64,000 nucleotides of DNA from Micromonospora andamanensis (GTDB lineage: Bacteria; Actinomycetota; Actinomycetes; Mycobacteriales; Micromonosporaceae): the NCBI RefSeq assembly GCF_016863495.1, contig NZ_BOOZ01000034.1:30241-94240 (forward strand). Direction: 5' to 3'. The translations under genes were made by a program, and so were the position numbers. Below are positions 51,827-58,543 of this stretch, in pieces. The notes beneath the pieces are model-generated. The model was not told the origin of the DNA. It saw nothing but the letters and a program-made list of their open reading frames with translations, and searched no databases. How positions within the stretch are numbered: the stretch's first letter is position 1; every line of letters starts with the position of its first letter.

Positions 51827-52852
51827 TCAGCGGGGGCGGTCGCGGTCCTTGGACGGCTGCACGCGTTTCGGCTCGCCCGGCATCTTCGGGTGGTCGGGCG
51901 GGTAGGGCAGGTCACCCTCTCCGGCGGCGGCGTCCCGCTCGGCCCATTCGAGCAGCGGCGTGATGTCCCACGCGGCGTCGTCGATGCCGGCGTGCGGGTC
52001 GCCGCGCTGGGCGAGCCGTTCCGGCACGGTACGCAGGTCGAAGTCGTCCGGGTCGACGTCGGCCAGTTCGTCCCAGGTGACCGGGGTGGAGACTGTCGCC
52101 CGGGCGTTGGCGCGCAGCGAGTACGCGCAGGCGATGGTGCGGTCCCGCGCCATCTGGTTGTAGTCCACGAAGACCCGCTCGCCGCGCTCCTCCTTCCACC
52201 AGGCGGTGGTGACCAGGTCGGGCCGGCGGCGGGCCAGCTCCCGGGCCAGCGCGATTGTGGCCCGGCGTACCTCGACGAATGTCCAGCGCGGCTGGATGCG
52301 CAGGTAGACGTGCACGCCCCGACCGCCGGAGGTCTTCGGCCAGCCCGGTACGCCCAACTCGTCGAGGATCGCGCGCAGCTCGGCGGCGGCCGTGGCTGCG
52401 TGGGCGAAGTCGGTGCCGGGCTGCGGATCGAGGTCGACCCGCAGCTCGTCGGGTTTGTCGACGTCGGCGGACCGTACCGGCCACGGGTGGAACACCACGG
52501 TGCCCATCTGCGCTGCCCAGGCCACGTGGGCCAGGTCCGCCGGGCACAGCTCGGCGGCCTTGCGACCGCTGGGAAAGCTGATCTCGGCAGTCTGCACCCA
52601 GGGCGGCACGCCTCGGGTCGGCACCCGCTTCTGGAAGAACATCTCCCCCTCGATGCCGTCGGGGAAGCGCTGCAACGTGGTCGGTCGGTCGCCGAGCGCC
52701 CGCATGATGCCGTCGCCGACGCTCACGTAGTAGTGGAAGACGTCGGCCTTGGTGAAGCCCCGCTTCGGAAAGATCACCCGATCGGGGCTCGACAGTCGTA
52801 CGGAGTGCCCGGCCACCTCGATCTGCTCGGCCGCAGCCTTCGTGCCACCCAT
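51827..52852 (-). CDS. LigD-type polymerase (PolDom primase-polymerase)
   Basis: A 341-residue archaeo-eukaryotic primase-type polymerase of the LigD PolDom family, which fills or extends ends during non-homologous end joining. Conserved blocks: SPDRVIFPKRGFTKADVFHYY, MFFQKRVPTRGVPPWV, the metal-binding LRVDLDPQPG (~residue 138, two catalytic Asp), SGGRGVHVYLRI (~172), RVFVDYNQMARDRTIACAYS and the C-terminal TWDELADVDPDDFDLRT. There is no ligase or nuclease domain. The stand-alone form would need a separate ligase; an ATP-dependent ligase is encoded at 33127-34227, but no Ku gene is in the window. Divergent from msrB across 47 bases. Confidence 0.9.
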   Translation of the reverse strand: MGGTKAAAEQIEVAGHSVRLSSPDRVIFPKRGFTKADVFHYYVSVGDGIMRALGDRPTTLQRFPDGIEGEMFFQKRVPTRGVPPWVQTAEISFPSGRKAAELCPADLAHVAWAAQMGTVVFHPWPVRSADVDKPDELRVDLDPQPGTDFAHAATAAAELRAILDELGVPGWPKTSGGRGVHVYLRIQPRWTFVEVRRATIALARELARRRPDLVTTAWWKEERGERVFVDYNQMARDRTIACAYSLRANARATVSTPVTWDELADVDPDDFDLRTVPERLAQRGDPHAGIDDAAWDITPLLEWAERDAAAGEGDLPYPPDHPKMPGEPKRVQPSKDRDRPR

Positions 52853-52899
52853 TGCGCGACCATATGCGACGGGTCCGACCTTCGGCGTACCGTTGACCC

Positions 52900-53310
52900 G
52901 TGAGTCTTCCCGACAGTGAACTGCCCCGCACCGAGGACGAGTGGCGGGTCCGGCTCAGCCCCGCCGAGTTCCGGGTGCTGCGCGAGCACGGCACCGAACC
53001 GGCGTGGACCGGCGAGTACGTCGACACCAAGACGCCAGGCATGTACAGGTGTCGGGCCTGCGGTGCCGAGTTGTACCCGAGTGACACCAAGTTCGACTCG
53101 CACTGTGGCTGGCCGAGTTTCGACGACGCCATCCCCGGCGCGATCAAGGAGATCGAGGACAATTCCCTCGGTATGAGCCGCACCGAGATCCGCTGCGCCC
53201 GCTGCGACAGCCACCTCGGGCACGTCTTCCGCGGTGAGGGGTTCACCCCGAAGGACACCCGGCACTGCGTGAACTCGCTCTCCATCCGGCTGGACCCGAA
53301 CGACGCCTGA
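52900..53310 (+). CDS. msrB: peptide-methionine (R)-S-oxide reductase MsrB
   Basis: A 136-residue MsrB that reduces methionine-R-sulfoxide in proteins. It has the two zinc CxxC pairs (YRCRACGAELY, ~51-54; IRCARCDSHLGH, ~100-103), the KFDSHCGWPSFD block and the catalytic cysteine in RHCVNSLSI (Cys123). Length is normal for the family. Starts at GTG 52900. A DUF305-like gene on the other strand ends six bases after its stop. Confidence 0.95.
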   Translation: MSLPDSELPRTEDEWRVRLSPAEFRVLREHGTEPAWTGEYVDTKTPGMYRCRACGAELYPSDTKFDSHCGWPSFDDAIPGAIKEIEDNSLGMSRTEIRCARCDSHLGHVFRGEGFTPKDTRHCVNSLSIRLDPNDA

Positions 53311-53316
53311 CCCTGG

Positions 53317-53922
53317 TCACCCCGGCCGGCCGGCCATCAACGCGACCTGAGCGGTACGCGACTGCTCGACGCGCCGGGCCAGGTCGAGCACCCGTGCGTC
53401 GGTACCCGCCGCCAGGTGCGCCCGGGCCAGGTCGGCGGCGGCCTGCTGGTGTGCGCTCAACACCTCGACCAGCACCGCGTCGACCTCGGTGTCCGGGGCA
53501 TCGCGCAGCCGCGCCAACTGTTCGGGGCCGGTGCCGTGTCCGGCGTGGTCGTCGGCGCGGGCGCTGCGCCCGGCCTGTGCCAGCCAGCCGCGTGCGGTGG
53601 CCAGTTCGTCGGACTCGGTGGCCTCGACGGCGGCGACAAGGGTGCGCAGTTCGCTGTCGGTCAGTCGGTCCCGGACGAGCCCGACGATCTGGAGGGTCTG
53701 CTCGGTGTGCCCGGCCATCATCGACAGGAACAGCCTGTCGATGCCGGTCATCTCGCCGGTGACGCCAGGCGTTGCGGCGGGGGTCGCGGCCACCGGCGGC
53801 GTGGCGTCGCCGGGCGCGGGCTGCCCGGACGGCGCGGGCGAGCCGCCGCAGCCGGCAACCAGCAGCACCGAGACCAGGTGCAGCGGCAGCACCCGCAGCG
53901 TGGCACGCCGCGCCCGCACCAC
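53317..53922 (-). CDS. DUF305-like exported lipoprotein
   Basis: A 201-residue lipoprotein. The GTG at 53922 is preceded by GAGGGGC; the frame stays open further upstream, but that part is Gly/Ala/Arg-rich filler without a start signal. The signal peptide has lipobox VAGC (Cys25). After a Pro/Ala-rich linker, IDRLFLSMMAGHTEQTLQIVGLV and an HAGHG segment give the helical, His-containing pattern of DUF305 (usually M..HH), with a second half SAHQQAAADLARAHLAAGTDARVLDLARRVEQSR. Only single histidines replace the usual HH pairs, so it may be a divergent member. Function unknown; DUF305 proteins are often linked with metals. Confidence 0.75.
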   Translation of the reverse strand: MVRARRATLRVLPLHLVSVLLVAGCGGSPAPSGQPAPGDATPPVAATPAATPGVTGEMTGIDRLFLSMMAGHTEQTLQIVGLVRDRLTDSELRTLVAAVEATESDELATARGWLAQAGRSARADDHAGHGTGPEQLARLRDAPDTEVDAVLVEVLSAHQQAAADLARAHLAAGTDARVLDLARRVEQSRTAQVALMAGRPG

Positions 53923-54104
53923 GGCGCGCCCCTCGGGCGGCCGGGCCGACGACCCGACGACTCGGGCCCCCAGTACGCCGGCTCCGGCCCGCGACACGGC
54001 AGCTCCGGCCGACAGCACACCAGCTCCCGGCCACAGCAGGGCACGACGGAGCGACGGTACGGCGAACGGGAGGTGCGGCCAGCTCCGGCCGCACCTCCCG
54101 CCGG

Positions 54105-54854
54105 TCAGATCTGGCTCCACAGCGCCGGTACGTTCGGCGGCTCCCAACCGGCGATGGCGGTGTGCGCCTGCCGGCACCTGTAGGTACGGCCGCCGTAGGT
54201 GACCTGGTCCCCGACGGCGTACGCGCGACCGGCTGTCCAGGTGCCCCCGACCGGCGGGTTGGTGGTCGGGGCGACGGTCGGGGTGGGCGACGGGGCGGGC
54301 GGGTTCGTGGTCGGGCTCGGGCTGGGCGTCGGGTTGCCGCCGCCACCGCCCACCTGGAGGTCGACGCAGGAGTAGAAGGCGTTCGCGGTGTCGGAGATGT
54401 TCCACACCGCGAGCAGCTTCTGCCGGCCCGGGTAGCCGGACAGGTTGACGGTGTGCGAGACGGTCGCGCCGGGCTGGCGTCCACCACCGGAGAAGACCGC
54501 GACCCGGGTGTTGCCGATGAAGTACTCCCAGTCGCGGGTGGCGTGCATGGCCGTGTTGACCCAGGTGAACGTCACGGTGGTGCCGACCGAGGTGGCCGGC
54601 CAGCCCCGGTTGTCGTCGTTGAGGACGGCGAAGTGCGAGATGTTGGCGTGGCAGTTGCGCAGCCCCTTGGGGCCCTCGACGCTCTGCGGCTCCCACCGGA
54701 TCTGCCCGCAGTCGGGCACCCGGTTCTGGGCGCAGAGCGCCTGGCGGCTCGGTGGTGACGAGACGTAGCCGTGGGCCTGGGCGGGGGTGGCGACGGCCAG
54801 GGTGGAGACCATGGCGCCCGTCGCGACGAGCGGCAGGGTGATTCTTCGGCGCAT
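54105..54854 (-). CDS. AA10 lytic polysaccharide monooxygenase with CBM5/12 (chitin type)
   Basis: A 249-residue secreted copper monooxygenase. The signal peptide ends AQA before His28 (HGYVSSPPSRQALC), which becomes the N-terminal copper-binding His of the histidine brace; the second is in NTAMHATRDWEYF. The catalytic domain (~28-190) matches small chitin-active AA10 proteins of the CBP21 group (PQSVEGPKG, VWNISDTANAFYSCVDLQV). A Pro/Thr/Ser linker leads to a C-terminal CBM5/12 chitin-binding module (WTAGRAYAVGDQVTYGGRTYRC, GWEPPNVPALW). Expected to cut crystalline chitin oxidatively outside the cell. Its upstream region is unusually A/T-rich. Confidence 0.93.
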   Translation of the reverse strand: MRRRITLPLVATGAMVSTLAVATPAQAHGYVSSPPSRQALCAQNRVPDCGQIRWEPQSVEGPKGLRNCHANISHFAVLNDDNRGWPATSVGTTVTFTWVNTAMHATRDWEYFIGNTRVAVFSGGGRQPGATVSHTVNLSGYPGRQKLLAVWNISDTANAFYSCVDLQVGGGGGNPTPSPSPTTNPPAPSPTPTVAPTTNPPVGGTWTAGRAYAVGDQVTYGGRTYRCRQAHTAIAGWEPPNVPALWSQI

Positions 54855-54863
54855 GGCGGCAGC

Positions 54864-54960
54864 TCCTTGTCGGCGTGTTGCCTGGTGAAGGTGCCACCAA
54901 CATAATTTAAACCTTGTTAACAGTAAAGACCACTGTCAATAAAAGACGAGCCGCTCAGCG
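54864..54960 (-). promoter_or_regulatory. A/T-rich promoter region of the chitin-type AA10 gene
   Basis: A ~60-bp A/T-rich patch (54898-54946) stands out against the G/C-rich surroundings, directly upstream of the AA10 gene. On the minus strand it contains TTGACA and AGTGGTCTTTACTGTT; the TGGTCT half matches one arm of the DasR site TGGTCTAGACCA that controls chitin genes in Streptomyces. No convincing -10 could be assigned at standard spacing, and only one DasR half-site is present. Confidence 0.4.
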
Positions 54961-54992
54961 CCGTGCCGCAAGATGGGACAGAAGGTCTTCCG

Positions 54993-55268
54993 ATGGAGGT
55001 ACGGGGCGTGGCTACCTGCGAGGTCTGCGGCAACGACTACTGGCTCTCGTTCGAGGTGCGTACGGTAAGCGGCGACGTGCACACCTTCGACAGCTTCGAG
55101 TGCGCAATCCACCGACTGGCACCGATCTGCGAGCACTGCGGCATCAAGATCTCCGGCCACGGGGTCGAGGTTTCCGGTCGCTTCTTCTGCTGCGGTCACT
55201 GTGCCCGCTCAGTGGAGGCCGAGCGCGGCGCCGAGATCCGCGACGCCGTCGGCGCCCGCCCCGCCTGA
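54993..55268 (+). CDS. small cysteine-rich metal-binding protein (prokaryotic metallothionein-like)
   Basis: A 91-residue protein with four CxxC-type pairs: ATCEVCGNDYW, SFECAIHRLAPICEHCGIKI and RFFCCGHCARSVEAERGAEI. The HTFDSFECAIHRLAP block with flanking cysteines is one I associate with a widespread actinobacterial family labelled hypothetical or metallothionein. Likely a zinc-ribbon or metal-buffering protein. The ATG at 54993 follows AGAAGG; an ATG-less extension to 54963 is less likely. It is divergent from the chitin-type AA10 gene and upstream of an acetyltransferase gene. Confidence 0.75.
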   Translation: MEVRGVATCEVCGNDYWLSFEVRTVSGDVHTFDSFECAIHRLAPICEHCGIKISGHGVEVSGRFFCCGHCARSVEAERGAEIRDAVGARPA

Positions 55269-55330
55269 CCGCCCCGCACCGACAGACCACGGCACGAGCA
55301 GCACCAGCACCCACCAGCACCGCAGGCCAC

Positions 55331-55378
55331 CAGCACCAGCACCAGCACCGGCACCGGCACCGGCACCGGCACCGGCAC
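55331..55378. repeat. hexamer tandem repeat (CAGCAC)3(CGGCAC)5
   Basis: Eight consecutive six-base units that switch from CAGCAC to CGGCAC, ending 32 bases before the start of the acetyltransferase gene. It is a simple-sequence tract prone to slippage and lies in a noncoding gap of 142 bases. A change in copy number would alter the distance between the promoter and the acetyltransferase start. Confidence 0.85.
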
Positions 55379-55410
55379 AAGGTTCCTGGGCACCGCACTA
55401 GCCTGGCGGG

Positions 55411-55851
55411 ATGTCTGACACGCAGCTGCACAGCGCCGGTTTCGCCGAGTTGGACGCCCGCACCTTCCATGACCTGGTACGGCTGCGCGTCGACGTCTTC
55501 GTGGTCGAGCAGGAGTGCGCGTACCCGGAGATCGACGGACGCGACGTCGAACCCGGCACCCGGCACCTGTGGCTTGCCCACGACGGCGCTCCGGTGGCGT
55601 ACCTGCGGATCCTGGCCGACCCCGGCGGGGTGGCCAGGATCGGGCGGGTCGTGGTGGCACCGGAGGCCCGCAGTGCCGGGCACGCGGGCCGACTGATGAC
55701 GGCGGCCCTCGCGGAGATCGGCGATCAGCCGTGCGTGCTGGACGCGCAGTCCCATCTTGTCGACTTCTACACCCGGCACGGCTTCACGGTCAGCGGGCCG
55801 GAGTACGTCGAGGACGGCATCCCGCACACGCCGATGCGCCGGAAGCGGTGA
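55411..55851 (+). CDS. ElaA-type GNAT acetyltransferase
   Basis: A 146-residue acetyltransferase of the ElaA group. Features: FHDLVRLRVDVFVVEQECAY (the VFVVEQ..Y motif diagnostic of ElaA), EIDGRDVEPGTRHLWL, the acetyl-CoA loop RIGRVVVAPEARSAGHAGRLM and DAQSHLVDFYTRHGFTVSGPEYVEDGIPH at the end. Short for a GNAT but normal for the ElaA family. The acceptor substrate is unknown. Preceded by a hexamer repeat tract. Confidence 0.9.
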   Translation: MSDTQLHSAGFAELDARTFHDLVRLRVDVFVVEQECAYPEIDGRDVEPGTRHLWLAHDGAPVAYLRILADPGGVARIGRVVVAPEARSAGHAGRLMTAALAEIGDQPCVLDAQSHLVDFYTRHGFTVSGPEYVEDGIPHTPMRRKR

Positions 55852-55870
55852 CAGGCCGGAAAACCAGTGC

Positions 55871-55919
55871 TGGAAGCGCTTCGACGAGCCCGTGCAGCAG
55901 GTGCTGGAAATCGCTTTCC
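55871..55919. promoter_or_regulatory. paired LacI-type palindromes upstream of the first CBM2-AA10 gene
   Basis: Two 5+4+5 palindromes: TGGAAGCGCTTCGA (55871-55884) and GGAAATCGCTTTCC (55906-55919), centres 35 bp apart. They share the architecture of the CebR sites in front of cebE (TGGGA-N4-TCCCA) and the GCGC core, but differ in the third and fourth arm bases, so they may bind CebR weakly or another LacI-family sensor. Confidence 0.45.
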
Positions 55920-55989
55920 TCATTGACTCCCGCCGATCCAACATGCCATCCTTCCGGTCGAGCCGGCACACGAGGGCCACGCTGACCGC

Positions 55990-56053
55990 CGGGAGAGGGC
56001 AACTCCCGAGCGTCCGGGCGATGTCGAGATCCGACGACTCCCCTGGGGGCTCC
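55990..56053 (+). promoter_or_regulatory. folded 5' leader of the first CBM2-AA10 gene
   Basis: A hairpin (CGGGAG 55990-55995 with CTCCCG 56003-56008) is followed by GAGCGTCCGGGCG, a second small hairpin (GTCG/CGAC, 56023-56035) and CCCC/GGGG (56040-56048), in which the GGGG is the ribosome-binding site five bases before the ATG. The same first hairpin, GAGCGTCCGGGCG block and ribosome-site hairpin recur before the duplicate AA10 gene although the rest of the upstream DNA has diverged. This suggests a conserved cis-acting RNA that can hide the ribosome-binding site. Confidence 0.6.
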
Positions 56054-57145
56054 ATGTCCAATTCACTGAGATCATCACGGGCGCTCTGGCTGCTGGCCGT
56101 CGCGGCCGTCGCCACTCTGCTGCTCAGCACGGCATTCGTGCGATCCGCCTCCGCGCACGGCTCGGTGGCGAATCCGATCTCCCGCAACTACGGCTGCTGG
56201 CAACGCTGGGGCGGTGACTTCCAGAACCCACGGATGGCCACCGAGGATCCGATGTGCTGGCAGGCGTGGCAGACCGACACCAACGCCATGTGGAACTGGA
56301 ACGGTCTCTACCGCGAGGGGGTGGCCGGCAACCACCAGGCCGCCATCCCGAACGGCCAGCTCTGCTCCGGCGGACGCACGGAGAACGGGCGCTACCGGGC
56401 GATGGACGTGCCGGGTGCCTGGCGGACCACCTCGGTCGGCAACAACTTCCGGCTGAAGTTCTACGACCAGGCCAGTCACGGCGCCGACTACATCCGGGTG
56501 TACGCCACCCGTCAGGGCTACGACGCGCTGACCACGCCGCTGGCCTGGTCGCACCTGGAACTGGTCGGCCAGATCGGCAACACGCCGGCCTCGCAGTGGC
56601 AGCAGGAGCCGGGCGGGGTCTCCATCGAGATCCCGGTCAACGCCCCGGGCCGCACCGGCCGGCACGTCATCTACACGATCTGGCAGGCAAGTCACTCCGA
56701 CCAGTCGTACTACATCTGCAGCGACGTGCAGTTCGGTGGCGGCACCACCCCGCCGACCACGCCGCCGCCGACCACCCCACCGCCCACCACTCCCCCGCCG
56801 ACCACACCGCCGCCCACCACGCCGCCGCCCACCAACCCGCCGGCGGGTGCCTGCTCGGCGACGTACCGGGTCACCTCGACCTGGTCCGGCGGCTTCCAGG
56901 GCGAGGTCCAGGTGACCGCCGGCAACGCGGCCATCCGCGGCTGGCGGGTGACCTGGACCAACGGCAGCGGCCAACAGGTCAACCAGGCCTGGAACGCCAC
57001 AGTGACCTCCAGCGGTTCCACGGTGACCGCCACCAACGTCAGCTACAACGGCAACCTCGGTGCCGGCGCCAGCACCAGCTTCGGCTTCCTCGCCTCCGGC
57101 AGCAGCACGAACACACCGACGGTCACCTGCACCGCGACCACCTGA
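56054..57145 (+). CDS. AA10 lytic polysaccharide monooxygenase with CBM2 (copy 1)
   Basis: A 363-residue secreted copper monooxygenase. The signal peptide ends SASA before His35 (HGSVANPISRNYGCW), the copper-binding N terminus; the second brace His is in YDQASHGADYIRVYATRQGY. The GCWQRWGGDFQNPRMATEDPMCWQAWQ block is that of cellulose/chitin-active enzymes such as Thermobifida AA10A (E7). A Pro/Thr linker (TTPPPTTPPP...) joins a C-terminal CBM2 cellulose-binding module (CSATYRVTSTWSGGFQGEV, WNATVTSSGSTVTATNVSYN). Expected to oxidise crystalline cellulose and feed cello-oligosaccharides to the ceb importer. A near copy follows at 57344; LacI-like palindromes and a folded leader lie upstream. 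Confidence 0.94.
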   Translation: MSNSLRSSRALWLLAVAAVATLLLSTAFVRSASAHGSVANPISRNYGCWQRWGGDFQNPRMATEDPMCWQAWQTDTNAMWNWNGLYREGVAGNHQAAIPNGQLCSGGRTENGRYRAMDVPGAWRTTSVGNNFRLKFYDQASHGADYIRVYATRQGYDALTTPLAWSHLELVGQIGNTPASQWQQEPGGVSIEIPVNAPGRTGRHVIYTIWQASHSDQSYYICSDVQFGGGTTPPTTPPPTTPPPTTPPPTTPPPTTPPPTNPPAGACSATYRVTSTWSGGFQGEVQVTAGNAAIRGWRVTWTNGSGQQVNQAWNATVTSSGSTVTATNVSYNGNLGAGASTSFGFLASGSSTNTPTVTCTATT

Positions 57146-57153
57146 CCCCGGCC

Positions 57154-57186
57154 GGGGCCGCGCCACACTCCCTCAGGCGCGGCCCC
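57154..57186 (+). terminator. terminator of AA10 copy 1
   Basis: A perfect 11-bp G/C stem (57154-57164 with 57176-57186) with an 11-base loop, nine bases after the stop. Almost the same sequence follows copy 2. Confidence 0.85.
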
Positions 57187-57192
57187 GCTCCG

Positions 57193-57205
57193 GAGAACGC
57201 TTCTC
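57193..57205. promoter_or_regulatory. palindrome upstream of AA10 copy 2
   Basis: GAGAACGCTTCTC, a 5-bp-arm palindrome about 150 bp upstream of the copy 2 start. It is similar to GAAGCGCTTC before copy 1 and to the centre of CebR operator 1 (GAACGCT). It may be the matching regulator site of the duplicate, but the arm spacing differs by one base. Confidence 0.4.
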
Positions 57206-57279
57206 GCGTTGACGTACGCCGATGCTTCGTGGCACGCTTTCCTCGGAGCCAAGACCACAGGGGCAACGCAGGTCGACCA

Positions 57280-57343
57280 CGGGAGAGGCAACTCCCGAGC
57301 GTCCGGGCGCTTTCGCGAACTGACAATTCCCTTGGGGAGCTCC
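57280..57343 (+). promoter_or_regulatory. folded 5' leader of AA10 copy 2
   Basis: The counterpart of 55990-56053: hairpin CGGGAG (57280-57285) with CTCCCG (57292-57297), then GAGCGTCCGGGCG, a variable small stem, and TCCCTTGGGGA whose GGGGA is the ribosome-binding site. Conservation of the paired arms and the single-stranded block despite divergence between them supports an RNA element. Confidence 0.6.
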
Positions 57344-58441
57344 ATGTCGAACGTAATCAGATCACCACGCGTTGCCTGGCTGGTGGCCGTCGCGGCCGTC
57401 GCCCTGCTGCTGCTCAGCACCGCGCTGACCAACCCCGTCTCCGCACACGGTGCCACTGTCAACCCGGGTTCCCGCGCCTACGGCTGCTGGGAGCGCTGGG
57501 GTGGTGACCACATGAACCCGCGGATGGCCACCGAGGACCCGATGTGTTGGCAGGCCTGGCAGGCCAACCCGAACGCCATGTGGAACTGGAACGGCCAACT
57601 CCGCGAGGGTGTGGGCGGCAACCACCAGGCGGCCGTGCCGAACGGCCAGCTCTGCTCGGGCGGGCGTGCCGAGGGCGGTCGCTACAACGCCCTCGACACC
57701 CTGGGTGCCTGGCGGACCACCCCGGTCCCCAACAGCTTCCAGTTGAAGTTCTTCGACCAGGCCAGCCATGGTGCCGACTACCTCCGGGTGTACGCCACCC
57801 GACAGGGTGTGGACACGCTCACCAAGCCGCTGGCCTGGTCCGACCTGGAACTGGTCGGCCAGATCGGCTACACGCCGGCGTCGCAGTGGCAACGGGAGGT
57901 CGACGGGGTGTCGATCCAGATTCCGGTGAACGCGCCCGGCCGCACCGGCCGGCACATCATCTTCACCGTCTGGCAGGCCAGCCACTTCGACCAGTCGTAC
58001 TACCACTGCAGCGACGTCCAGTTCGGTGGCGGCACCACGCCGCCGACCACCACGCCGCCCACGACCACGCCGCCGACCACCACGCCACCCACCACCACCC
58101 CGCCGACCACCACCCCACCCACCACCAACCCGCCGGTGACGGGTGCCTGCTCGGCGACGTACCGGGTCACCTCGACCTGGTCCGGCGGATTCCAGGGTGA
58201 GGTGCAGGTGACCGCCGGCAACGCGGCCATCCGCGGCTGGCGGGTGAGCTGGACGAACGGCAGCGGCCAGCAGGTCAGCCAGGCCTGGAACGCCACAGTG
58301 ACCTCCAGCGGTTCCACGGTGACCGCCACGAACGTCAGCTACAACGGCAACCTCGGTGCCGGCGCCAGCACCAGCTTCGGCTTCCTGGCCTCCGGCAGCA
58401 GTACGAGCACACCGACGGTGACCTGCACCGCGACCGCCTGA
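57344..58441 (+). CDS. AA10 lytic polysaccharide monooxygenase with CBM2 (copy 2)
   Basis: A 365-residue tandem duplicate of the preceding gene, with the same architecture: signal peptide ending PVSA before His35 (HGATVNPGSRAYGCW), the WERWGGDHMNPRMATEDPMCWQAW block, the second His in FDQASHGADYLRVYATRQGV, a longer (TTPPTT)n linker and a CBM2 module almost identical to that of copy 1. The catalytic domains differ at many surface positions, the CBM2 modules at only a few. This suggests recent gene conversion or stronger constraint on the binding module. Likely role: oxidative cleavage of cellulose. Own leader and terminator, so it is probably an independent transcript. Confidence 0.94.
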   Translation: MSNVIRSPRVAWLVAVAAVALLLLSTALTNPVSAHGATVNPGSRAYGCWERWGGDHMNPRMATEDPMCWQAWQANPNAMWNWNGQLREGVGGNHQAAVPNGQLCSGGRAEGGRYNALDTLGAWRTTPVPNSFQLKFFDQASHGADYLRVYATRQGVDTLTKPLAWSDLELVGQIGYTPASQWQREVDGVSIQIPVNAPGRTGRHIIFTVWQASHFDQSYYHCSDVQFGGGTTPPTTTPPTTTPPTTTPPTTTPPTTTPPTTNPPVTGACSATYRVTSTWSGGFQGEVQVTAGNAAIRGWRVSWTNGSGQQVSQAWNATVTSSGSTVTATNVSYNGNLGAGASTSFGFLASGSSTSTPTVTCTATA

Positions 58442-58449
58442 CCCCGGCC

Positions 58450-58482
58450 GGGGCCGCGCCACACTCCCTCGGGCGCGGCCCC
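58450..58482 (+). terminator. terminator of AA10 copy 2
   Basis: An 11-bp stem (58450-58460 with 58472-58482), identical in both arms to the terminator after copy 1 and nine bases after the stop. Confidence 0.85.
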
Positions 58483-58511
58483 GCCCGGCTCTGGACGAGC
58501 CGGGCGGACGG

Positions 58512-58543
58512 GCCGGCCCGCCGGCACCAGCCGGCGGGCCGGC
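58512..58543 (-). terminator. terminator of the hem operon
   Basis: A perfect 14-bp G/C stem (58512-58525 with 58530-58543) with an ACCA loop, directly abutting the hemQ stop codon. Facing the AA10 terminator, it separates the convergent units. Confidence 0.8.

Noticed and set aside
55269..55390. CAGCAC/CGGCAC tract considered as a CRISPR-like array
   Set aside because: Units are contiguous hexamers without spacers and no cas genes are near.
56752..56835. DNA-level repeats in the AA10 genes (also 58035-58130)
   Set aside because: They encode Pro/Thr linkers typical of secreted CAZymes, not an independent repeat element.
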